Part shown: positions 1 to 5,894 of the stretch, piece by piece
Layout of the letters: each line of letters starts with the position of its first letter
How positions within the stretch are numbered: position 1 is the stretch's first letter
NCBI GenBank assembly: GCA_027625215.1
Contig: JAQBWJ010000169.1
Span: 1 to 5,894 of the forward strand
Length of the DNA stretch: 5,894 nt
Direction: 5' to 3'
From: Candidatus Poribacteria bacterium
GTDB lineage: Bacteria; Poribacteria; WGA-4E; GCA-2687025
Program-made: the position numbers and the translations under genes
Notes under the pieces: model-generated
What the model saw: the letters and a program-made list of their open reading frames with translations, nothing else
What the model was told of the DNA's origin: nothing
The model's database searches: none

Positions 1-663
1 GTCCGCCATGAAGCGGGGACCGTCATCCGCCAGCAGCATCGAGCCGCCCGCGCGAATCGTCATCGGCAGCGAGGAGTCGCCCAACTTGGGTCCAAGATTC
101 TGCGCGCTCGCGCCCGCCGTGAACTTGCCGATTGCGTAAACCGCGCCTACGTCAACCGACAGCCCGGAGTGGTCTTCCACGTCGAACCGTTCCTGCAACG
201 CCTTCACCGTGACGCCCGCCGCCAAATCGCCGACGGTGCGGGCGTACGTCAGCCCGACGCCGTAAGTGGACGCGGTGAACTCGGAGTCCGGCTCCAACGT
301 GTCGCCGATGCGTCGTTCAATCGAGGCGAAGACGCCTTGAAAACTCGCCGCGATGACGCTGTTGTCGTCCAGCCGCTGACCGTACGCGAGCGTCGAGTGG
401 TTGATGCCGCCGAACGACCAGTTTTGCGAGCCCGTCAACTGCTTGCCCTCAACCGCCGCGATGGACGCCGGGTTCCAGAACAGCCCGTCCACGTCGTCCG
501 CGAGTCCGGTGTACGCGCCGCTCAGTGCCGCGCCGCGCGCGCCCGATTCCATTTTCAGGAACGCCGCCGCGCGCGTCCCGGCGTTGTCGTTCGCCTCCTG
601 CGCGGATGCCGTCAACGCGACAGCCGCCATCAGGACAACGCTCCATGTCGTGAGTCTTCTCAT
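1..663 (-). CDS. PorV/PorQ-family (UPF0164) outer-membrane beta-barrel protein, 3' partial
   Basis: The frame starts at ATG 663-661 and stays open to the left edge: 221 residues, no stop. Residues 1-21 form a signal peptide (MRR, hydrophobic core, ASA before Gln22). The mature part begins with the family hallmark: FLKMESGARGAALSGAY (35-51), then GLADDVDGLFWNPASIA (53-69), closely matching the usual GaRa-x-MGgAytalADd-x-x-a-x-x-NPAGla pattern. Later family-like segments are GVTVKALQERF (150-160), SVDVGAVYAIG (169-179), AQNLGPKLG (187-195) and LPMTIRAGGSMLL (199-211). Alternating hydrophobic/polar residues ending in aromatics fit transmembrane beta-strands. Family members are usually about 300-400 residues, so a third or more is missing. 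In Bacteroidota PorV is the T9SS outer-membrane shuttle for CTD-bearing cargo, and PorQ is a related barrel. Many phyla carry several paralogues of unknown role, so no symbol is given. The start is supported by GGAG 9 bases upstream and the signal peptide. Confidence 0.9.
   Translation of the reverse strand, partial: MRRLTTWSVVLMAAVALTASAQEANDNAGTRAAAFLKMESGARGAALSGAYTGLADDVDGLFWNPASIAAVEGKQLTGSQNWSFGGINHSTLAYGQRLDDNSVIAASFQGVFASIERRIGDTLEPDSEFTASTYGVGLTYARTVGDLAAGVTVKALQERFDVEDHSGLSVDVGAVYAIGKFTAGASAQNLGPKLGDSSLPMTIRAGGSMLLADDGPRFMAD
601..663 (-). other. Signal peptide of the PorV/PorQ-like protein
   Basis: Codons 1-21 give a positively charged n-region (MRR), a hydrophobic core (WSVVLMAAVALT) and an AxA-type cleavage site, ASA before QEAND. 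There is no cysteine at the cleavage point, so a type I signal peptidase site is expected rather than a lipoprotein. This supports export through Sec and insertion into the outer membrane, and confirms ATG 661-663 as the start. Confidence 0.85.
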
Positions 664-697
664 GATTCGCTTCTCCGTCACCTGTCCGCTTCCGTGA
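664..697 (-). other. Short intercistronic gap (34 bases), no terminator seen
   Basis: The gap between the TAA of the repeat protein and the ATG of the PorV/PorQ-like gene contains the SD site but no stem-loop followed by a T-run and no recognisable -35/-10 pair. Same strand, tight spacing and lack of a terminator argue that the two genes form one transcript. An internal promoter inside the large gene cannot be excluded. Confidence 0.65.
671..677 (-). promoter_or_regulatory. Shine-Dalgarno site for the PorV/PorQ-like gene
   Basis: Read on the minus strand, the gap sequence has GACGGAGAAGCGAATC immediately before the ATG. GGAG lies at 673-676, nine bases from the start codon. It is the only good purine-rich SD candidate in the 34-base gap and it fixes the start of the gene. 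Confidence 0.7.
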
Positions 698-3600
698 TTA
701 TTTGACGACAAGGATGCGTCCCATTCTGCGTTCGGTGCTTTGTCCGTCGTTCAGTTCAAGGCGGAACACGTAGATGCCGCTCGCCACGTCCGACGCCGCG
801 TCGTTCGCCAAGTTCCAGGTGATGGACTGGCTGTTCGACAGTCGGTCGCGCGACGCCGCGAACTGCTTGTACGAGACGAGCGCGCCGGACACGTCGAAGA
901 TGCTCAGCGTGACCGTCGCGTTCTCCGCCTGATTCGTCTCGAACGAGAAGTGCGCCACATCGCCGCGAGCATGACTCAGCGGGTTGGGCCACGCATAGAC
1001 GGGTCCTTTGAACGAGAGCGAGGTCGTGAAGTCGAACGTGCCGACATCAACGATGTTCGAGTTGCCCGCTTTGTCCGTCACGCGCGCCGCAACGCGGAAC
1101 TTCCCGGAACGGCTCGGCAGGAACTCGTTCGACCACTGCGCCCAGGGGTTTTGTTGCTCGCCGCTGTCGTCTTTGGCGAGTTCCCAATCGAGTTCTGCGC
1201 CGTCGGGACCCGTCCCGCCGATTTCGACCGACGCGACGCCGGAGGCGCTCACGCCACCGCCGCCCTCTGCCGACGGATCGGTCGCCGTTCCCGCGATGTA
1301 CGCCGGTTCGTTCTCGAAGATGCCGCCCTGCGCGCCGCTCGTGATGGACGCGGTCGGAGGCGTTTTCTCAAAGAGGAACGCCGCGCCGAGCGTGCTTTCC
1401 GGTTGAATGCCGAGTCCGCTCAAGTCCGCGCCGAGCGCTTTGATCGTCACGCGGTAGACGCCTTCCGACGACAACGCGCCGGAAACGAACTCCAACGTGT
1501 CGAAGCCGTTCTGCCGCATCGTTCCGGCGATCTGCTCGCCGTTGGGGGAGGTCAGCGTCATCGTGGAGCGCGCCAAGTCGGTGCCCGCGCCGTCGTCCGT
1601 GATCGTGACGCGGATCGCCACGCCGGACTCTTTGTTCGTCGCGGACGGGTACGCGAGGCTGCTCGTATCGACCACCAGCGGCTGCTCGTTCAGCAGGAGC
1701 GAGGTCGGGTCGATGACGGGAGCCTTCGTGTCGAGGTCGAACTCGATCCGCACGGCGGTCGCGTTGCCGGAGCGATCCTGCGGCGAGACGACCACCGCAT
1801 AGACGCCATCCTGCGTGCCGTCGCTGGCGAGCGGAACCGCCAACAGCAGTTGCAGCACCGCCGAGCCGTCGCTTTCGACGACGCCGGGCAGCGCGTTGCC
1901 GTTCGGGTCTTCCAGCGTCATCCATGTGTTGTCCACCGCGAGCCAGTCGATACCGGACGCGGGCGACGGGTCGGACACGGCGATCTGGAAGCCCGCGACG
2001 GAGCCGGGCGCGCCTCCGTTGGGGAACAACGTCGCCAACGTCGAGACGACGCGCGGCGGACGCGAGTCGTAGGTGAAGGTGTAGGTGCGCGTCTGCCCGC
2101 GCTGACCGTTGAGGTTCGCCGGAGTGACGACGATGTTGTACGTCCCGTCGTCCGAGCCGTCGTCCGCCAACGGGCGAGACAACCGATAGACGAGCGTATC
2201 CGTGCCGCTGGACTGCTGCGTGCCGGGAACGGTGTTCCCCGTCGAGTCCGTCAGCCGAATCTCCGAGTGCGCGGGTGAAAGCGAGATGCCGCCGCCCGCC
2301 GTCGCTTGGAGTTGCGCGCTCACCTCGTCCAGGCCGCTCGGCGCGAACGCCAAGTCGGTCGGGAACGTGGTCGGTTCCGTGCGGACAATCGTGGGGATCG
2401 TCGCCGCGTGGAAGTAGGTCAGTTGGACGTTGCGCGTGTTGCCCGCTCGGTCGCGGAGCGCGAGCGCCAACGTGTGCGTGCCGATCTGCGTCAGGTTGCC
2501 ATCCAGCACGAACTGAATCTGATTCACGCCGTTGTGGTTCGCCGTGCCGTTGACGACATCGCCGTTCGGCGCGGTTAGCGTGACCGCCGAGCCGGAGAGG
2601 TCGATGCCGCTGCCGCCGGTATCGTTCAGGTTGAGCGTGATGACGCTGTTGGTCGTGGAGACGGTGCTGCCCGCTTCCGGCACGGAACTGACAAGCGTCG
2701 GCGCGAGCGTGTCGTAGATCAACGGCATCGCGGCGACCGTCTCGTTTCCGGCGCGGTCGAGGGCGCGGATCGTCAGCGTGTACGTCCCGTCCGCCGAGCC
2801 GTCCGTCGGGAGCGGCGAGTTCAGGCGGAACCGGATAATCGACTGCCCGTCGCTCGTCAACCGACCCGCAAGAGCCGTCCCGTTCGCGCGAGTGACGGTG
2901 ATCGTCTGGGCGTTCATGTCCAACCCGGACGCGCCGTCGTCCGCCAGCGTCGCTTCAAGGGCGAGCGCGCCCAGCGGGATCGCCGCGCCGACGAAGTTGG
3001 ACGACTGGTTGATGTCGATGGGTGAGGTCGAGACGATGCGCGGCGCTTGCGAGTCGTAGACGAACTGTTGCGTCAACGCCGCGCCCGCGCGTCCGCGACT
3101 GTCGACGGGGGTGACGGTGATCGTGTACTGCCCGTCGTCCGCGCCGTTCGTTGCGAGGGGGATCGTCGGTCGCCAGATGAGCGTGTTGCCATCCGCCGTC
3201 GTTCGGGCGGAGATCGGCGCGCCGTTGCGCGTCACGACGATGGAGGAGCCGCCTTCAGCCATGTTCAACCCCGCGCCGCTCGGATCGCTCAACGTCGCGC
3301 GAATCTCGGACAGCGAGCGGACGAACGAGCCGATAGGCGCGCCACCGAAGTTCAACGTCGCCACCGACGGCAGTCCCAACGAGATCGAGAACGGAATCTG
3401 GGTCGGCGCTTCGGCGACGTTGCCCGCGCGGTCGTGACCCGTCACGTTGATCGTATACGTTCCCGGCTGCGTCAGTGATGCGAACTGCAATGTGACCGAG
3501 TTCCCGCTGATGCGGCGATTCACGCCGACCGTCGAGCCGTTCGGCGCGACGAGCGACAGTTGCGACGCGGCGAGATCGACGCCGCTGCCCGCGTCGGTCA

Positions 3601-5894
3601 GTTCGACCGTCGCTTCGGAGATGACCGTCGAGAGCGGCGTGTTCGCTTCGGGGATCGAACTCACCACCGTCGGGGCGAGCGAGTCGTAGACCACCGCGAA
3701 CGAGCGTTGATCGACGTTGCCCGCGCGGTCGGCGATGGCGATTTCGACGGTGTATTCGCCGTCGCTCGCGCCGCCCGGCGTCAACGGGTTCGCCAAGAGC
3801 CACCAGATGGAATCGACGTTGTTGTTCGCCAGCGAGCCGGGAACTTCCGCGCCGGACGCATCCAACAAATGCACGGACGAGGCGGGGAAGTTCATGCCGG
3901 AGGTCGCGTCCGTCGTGGTGACGTTGATGCGGGGGATCGCGCCCGTCGCAAAGGAGACCGCCGCGTTCGTATCGACGCCGGAGACGGTCGTCAGCGTGGG
4001 AACTTGCGTGTCAAAGGTGAAGGTGAACGTCCGCGTCACCGTTGCGGGACCCGCGACGTTCGCCGGGACGACGTTGATCGTGTAAATGCCGTCGTCGCGT
4101 CCGTCGCGCACGGGGACGACCGCCGGGGTGAAGGTCAGCGTGCCGTTGTCCCAAACGCGCGCGCCCGACATCACCGAGCCGGACGGGTCGCGGAGTTCGA
4201 CGGTCGAGTCCGCCGTCGCGTTTTCAAACCGCACCGTCACGGAATCGAGCGCGCTCGTGAAACTCTTGTTCGCGGGGGTCACTTCGGCGACCGTCGCCGG
4301 GACGGTGACGAGCCCGACCGTGCGGGTCGTGACGCGCGCCGCGCCGCGTCGATCCACCGCGCGAATCGTGATCGTGTACGTCCCATCCACCGAGCCGTCC
4401 GCAGGCAACGGCGACCCGACGGTGAACGTCACCGTGTTTTGCGTGTCGTTCGAGAGCCGTCCCGCGACTTCCGCGCCGCTCGGATCGGCAACCGTGATCG
4501 TCGTCGCGTCGAAGTCGATGCCCGTGCCGCTTTCGTCAACCAGCGTCGCCGAGACGGTCGTCAGTTTCGTCACGTACGACCCGTCGCCCGGCGTTGTGGA
4601 GAGGACGCGGGGCCCGCCCGTTAACAGCGTGAACTCGCGCAGCACCGTCGCCGAGTTTCCGGCGAGGTCGCGCGCCGTGATGTCGATGCGGTACGTGCCG
4701 TCCGCCGCGCCGTCCGTGCGGAGCGGTACGAACGACAACCGAATCCCGCTTGTGCCGACCGCCGATGCCGCCGTCGTGACGGGGTTGCCGTTGGGTCCGA
4801 TCAGCGTGACGACGCTGCCCGCGAGGTCAACGCCGCTCGCGGAGTCGTTCAGCGTCACGTTGACTTGACTCAACGCGCTTGAGACAGTCGCGCCGCCCGC
4901 CGGTTCCGTCGAGGCGACGGTCGGGGGTTGCGTGTCGTAGATGAAGGTGAAGGTCTGCGCGCGCGCGTTGCCCGCCGTATCGACCGCCGTGACGGTCGCG
5001 GTGTACGTGCCGTCGGCGCTGCCGTCTCGTGCGAGCGGGGAGTTCAGGCGCAGCGTCACGATGTTGTCGCGGTTGTTGTCGAGCGCGCCGGGGACCGTCG
5101 CGCCGCCCCGCGCGACGACAATCGTGGTCGCGTCGAAGTCGATGTCCGAGAACGTGTCTTGCAGCGTCAGCACGAGCGATTCGATCTGCGCGTTCACCCG
5201 CGTCGACGTGCCGCTTGCGATGTTCAGCGGCGTCAGGCTGACGATCTGCGGCGCGGTTCGGTCGTGGGCGAAGGAGAACGTCGGGTTCTGCGCCGTGTTC
5301 CCCACCAAGTCCGAAAGTCCGGTGATCGTGAGTCGGTAGATGCCGTCTTCATTGAGGTTCACGTAGGAGATGATCAACCGAGTCGGATTCGCCGCGTCCG
5401 AGACGCTCAGGGCGACGTTCGCGCCCGTTGGACTCGTCAGCGTCGCGCCGACACCCGCGAAGTTCACGCCGCTGCCCGTTTCGGTGACGGGCGCGGTCAG
5501 CGTCGCGGTGGACGGGAGGACAATCGTGCTGTCGCCGGGACGAAGGACGATGCCGCCTCCGCTTGTCATCTCGGCGATGGACGGAGCCACCGTGTCGAGC
5601 GTGAGCGAAACGGTGCGCGTCAGTCGGTTGCCTGCGCGGTCGAGCGCGTTCACGGCGACAGTGTACGTGCCGTTCTGCGCCGCGCTCGCCAGAGGCGCGT
5701 TGAGGCGAAGTCGGAGGACTCCGGTCGTCTCATCCGTTTCGAGCGTCCCTGTGGCGGCTGTTCCCGCCGCGTTCGTCACGGTGATGTTCGATCCCGCCAA
5801 GTTGAGGGGCGAACCTGTCCCCGCGTTCAGCGTGGCGACGATCTCGGAGACGGAGGTGTTGAGTCGCGCGCCCGCCGCCGGGACCAGCGAGGTC
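698..5894 (-). CDS. Giant exported Ig-like repeat protein with C-terminal FlgD/T9SS-type sorting-like domain (5' partial)
   Basis: The frame is open from the right edge to the TAA at 698-700, giving 1731 residues with no internal stop or frameshift. The true start lies outside the window. It contains about fourteen divergent Ig-like modules (residues 1-1513), one different Ig-like module (1514-1625) and a C-terminal beta-domain (1626-1731). Modules share a core with GxGxD, an S-x-x-T-x-x-x-PNG-like strand, a D-G-x-x-D-G-T-Y loop, a DRAGN-like motif and a Y-D-[ST]-x-x-P linker. Proteins of this build are normally extracellular or surface-attached and serve in adhesion, matrix or scaffolding; the ligand cannot be read here. 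No enzymatic domain is visible. No cysteine is present, and lysine is almost absent before residue 1390. The signal peptide should lie upstream of the window. It is probably co-transcribed with the PorV/PorQ-like gene 34 bases downstream. The gene call is secure; the functional class is likely, the exact role unknown. Confidence 0.95.
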   Translation of the reverse strand, partial: TSLVPAAGARLNTSVSEIVATLNAGTGSPLNLAGSNITVTNAAGTAATGTLETDETTGVLRLRLNAPLASAAQNGTYTVAVNALDRAGNRLTRTVSLTLDTVAPSIAEMTSGGGIVLRPGDSTIVLPSTATLTAPVTETGSGVNFAGVGATLTSPTGANVALSVSDAANPTRLIISYVNLNEDGIYRLTITGLSDLVGNTAQNPTFSFAHDRTAPQIVSLTPLNIASGTSTRVNAQIESLVLTLQDTFSDIDFDATTIVVARGGATVPGALDNNRDNIVTLRLNSPLARDGSADGTYTATVTAVDTAGNARAQTFTFIYDTQPPTVASTEPAGGATVSSALSQVNVTLNDSASGVDLAGSVVTLIGPNGNPVTTAASAVGTSGIRLSFVPLRTDGAADGTYRIDITARDLAGNSATVLREFTLLTGGPRVLSTTPGDGSYVTKLTTVSATLVDESGTGIDFDATTITVADPSGAEVAGRLSNDTQNTVTFTVGSPLPADGSVDGTYTITIRAVDRRGAARVTTRTVGLVTVPATVAEVTPANKSFTSALDSVTVRFENATADSTVELRDPSGSVMSGARVWDNGTLTFTPAVVPVRDGRDDGIYTINVVPANVAGPATVTRTFTFTFDTQVPTLTTVSGVDTNAAVSFATGAIPRINVTTTDATSGMNFPASSVHLLDASGAEVPGSLANNNVDSIWWLLANPLTPGGASDGEYTVEIAIADRAGNVDQRSFAVVYDSLAPTVVSSIPEANTPLSTVISEATVELTDAGSGVDLAASQLSLVAPNGSTVGVNRRISGNSVTLQFASLTQPGTYTINVTGHDRAGNVAEAPTQIPFSISLGLPSVATLNFGGAPIGSFVRSLSEIRATLSDPSGAGLNMAEGGSSIVVTRNGAPISARTTADGNTLIWRPTIPLATNGADDGQYTITVTPVDSRGRAGAALTQQFVYDSQAPRIVSTSPIDINQSSNFVGAAIPLGALALEATLADDGASGLDMNAQTITVTRANGTALAGRLTSDGQSIIRFRLNSPLPTDGSADGTYTLTIRALDRAGNETVAAMPLIYDTLAPTLVSSVPEAGSTVSTTNSVITLNLNDTGGSGIDLSGSAVTLTAPNGDVVNGTANHNGVNQIQFVLDGNLTQIGTHTLALALRDRAGNTRNVQLTYFHAATIPTIVRTEPTTFPTDLAFAPSGLDEVSAQLQATAGGGISLSPAHSEIRLTDSTGNTVPGTQQSSGTDTLVYRLSRPLADDGSDDGTYNIVVTPANLNGQRGQTRTYTFTYDSRPPRVVSTLATLFPNGGAPGSVAGFQIAVSDPSPASGIDWLAVDNTWMTLEDPNGNALPGVVESDGSAVLQLLLAVPLASDGTQDGVYAVVVSPQDRSGNATAVRIEFDLDTKAPVIDPTSLLLNEQPLVVDTSSLAYPSATNKESGVAIRVTITDDGAGTDLARSTMTLTSPNGEQIAGTMRQNGFDTLEFVSGALSSEGVYRVTIKALGADLSGLGIQPESTLGAAFLFEKTPPTASITSGAQGGIFENEPAYIAGTATDPSAEGGGGVSASGVASVEIGGTGPDGAELDWELAKDDSGEQQNPWAQWSNEFLPSRSGKFRVAARVTDKAGNSNIVDVGTFDFTTSLSFKGPVYAWPNPLSHARGDVAHFSFETNQAENATVTLSIFDVSGALVSYKQFAASRDRLSNSQSITWNLANDAASDVASGIYVFRLELNDGQSTERRMGRILVVK
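701..1018 (-). other. C-terminal FlgD-like / T9SS type A-like sorting domain
   Basis: The last 106 residues (1626-1731) match the FlgD Ig-like / T9SS type A CTD architecture. They begin with VYAWPNPLS (the vyPNP motif), followed by a strand (VAHFSFET), ATVTLSIFDVSGALV (the v-x-v-y-d-x-x-G-x-x-v motif), ITWNLANDAASDVASGIYVFRLEL (the W-x-G-x-x-x-x-G-x-x-v-a-x-G-x-Y-x-y-x-l motif) and the final strand RRMGRILVVK, which ends at the C-terminus. In Bacteroidota such domains direct outer-membrane passage by T9SS and are then cleaved. In other phyla with FlgD-like tails the export route is not proved. The identity of the fold is well supported; its use as a T9SS signal here is inferred. Confidence 0.8.
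1019..1354 (-). other. Divergent Ig-like module (R14) between the repeat array and the C-terminal domain
   Basis: Residues 1514-1625 of the protein. It keeps the beta-sandwich ending (FRVAARVTDKAGNSN, equivalent to the DRAGN strand), but its first half differs from the array: YIAGTATD, a glycine-rich segment (SAEGGGGVSASG), then VASVEIGG and a tryptophan-rich part (DWELAKDD, NPWAQWSNEFLP). This resembles the other common bacterial Ig-like type with I-x-G-T-A-x-D, SGV-x-x-V-E-I and W-x-x-x-F-L-P-x-x-G. It also lacks the DG-x-x-DGTY loop. It may act as a spacer or neck between the rod and the sorting domain. Confidence 0.7.
1355..5893 (-). repeat. Tandem array of 14 divergent Ig-like modules
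   Basis: The repeats are clear at protein level but divergent at DNA level. Boundaries set after the Y-D-[ST]-x-x-P linker or its equivalent give these modules, N- to C-terminal: R0 5582-5893 (near complete), R1 5249-5581, R2 4922-5248, R3 4610-4921, R4 4295-4609, R5 3998-4294, R6 3671-3997, R7 3368-3670, R8 3041-3367, R9 2699-3040, R10 2393-2698, R11 2054-2392, R12 1718-2053, R13 1355-1717. Typical order within a module: P-x-x-G near the start, a strand ending in T-L-x-D, SG[VI]D, a strand with T-V-T-L, PNG or similar, PL-x-x-DG-x-x-DGTY, a strand, DRAGN, and a final strand leading into the next linker. The pattern fits an Ig/fibronectin-like beta-sandwich string, as in bacterial Big-type domains. 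Modules would form an extended rod. The strands were read by eye, so boundaries are good to a few residues. Confidence 0.95.

Noticed and set aside
449..646. A 65-codon minus-strand frame inside the barrel gene
   Set aside because: It is an out-of-frame reading of the PorV/PorQ-like gene and is arginine-rich; the in-frame reading from 663 is clearly the real one.
664..697. Possible terminator or promoter between the two genes
   Set aside because: No GC-rich hairpin with a T-run and no credible -35/-10 spacing. The two similar elements CGGAAGCG and CGGAGAAGCG in the gap are direct, not inverted.
169..705. A 178-codon plus-strand frame across the left end
   Set aside because: It is antisense to the PorV/PorQ-like gene, which has a signal peptide and clear family motifs. 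The plus-strand product is arginine-rich with no features.
701..1018. The flagellar hook-capping protein FlgD itself, or a dockerin
   Set aside because: Only the FlgD-like Ig fold is shared; the FlgD N-terminal region and flagellar context are absent. No paired DxNxDG dockerin loops are seen at the C-terminus.
740..2278. A 512-codon open frame on the plus strand opposite the repeat gene
   Set aside because: The translation is extremely arginine-rich, with RR and RRR runs and no domain or signal, as expected when GCG/CGC-rich codons are read antisense. It has no convincing SD and lies wholly opposite a gene with strong protein-level conservation.
3560..4624. A 354-codon plus-strand open frame rich in Arg, Asp and Gly
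   Set aside because: Same antisense artefact. Its apparent internal repetition simply mirrors the Ig modules on the other strand.
4086..4868. A 260-codon plus-strand frame rich in Ser, Thr, Val and Pro that looks superficially protein-like
   Set aside because: It lies antisense to modules R3-R5; the complement of Thr/Gly/Asp-rich codons gives Ser/Pro/Val. No start signal and no recognisable fold.
1355..5893. CRISPR array, insertion sequence or recent satellite-type DNA repeat
   Set aside because: The periodicity is about 300-360 bases, is coding, and is divergent at DNA level. There are no short identical repeats with unique spacers, no terminal inverted repeats and no transposase.

Overview
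The window holds two adjacent genes on the minus strand and essentially nothing else. The DNA is GC-rich (about 60-65% by eye). Upstream is one enormous open frame that enters from the right edge and stops at 698. It encodes at least 1731 residues: about fourteen related Ig-like/cadherin-like modules of 99-121 residues, one divergent Ig-like module, and a C-terminal beta-domain of the FlgD-like / type IX secretion (T9SS) sorting-domain kind that ends in GRILVVK. After a 34-base gap with a good ribosome binding site, a second gene starts at 663 and runs off the left edge. Its 221 visible residues are a signal peptide followed by the N-terminal two thirds or so of a PorV/PorQ-family (UPF0164, FadL-like) outer-membrane beta-barrel protein.

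Layout, left to right: 1-663 PorV/PorQ-like gene (minus strand, 3' end missing); 664-697 intergenic gap with Shine-Dalgarno and no terminator; 698-5894 repeat protein (minus strand, 5' end missing). No RNA genes, mobile elements or CRISPR were seen. There is no gene-free stretch longer than the 34-base gap. Residue numbers for the large protein are counted from the first whole codon in the window (Thr, 5893-5891).

How the genes may work together: in Bacteroidota, PorV is the outer-membrane shuttle that receives T9SS cargo by its C-terminal domain. A CTD-bearing giant protein directly followed, probably in one operon, by a PorV-family barrel suggests a dedicated cargo/outer-membrane-partner pair. 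This is inference from family knowledge and gene order; no translocon or sortase gene is visible.

Organism: a didermic bacterium with GC-rich DNA. PorV/PorQ-family proteins and CTD-like tails are common in the FCB group and in several candidate phyla known mainly from metagenomes (for example Poribacteria, Latescibacterota, Eisenbacteria, Hydrogenedentota). The sequence does not let me choose among them. Apart from the pairing, the most unusual signals are a three-module (A-B-C) higher-order repeat pattern, an 846-residue stretch with no lysine, and the complete absence of cysteine.
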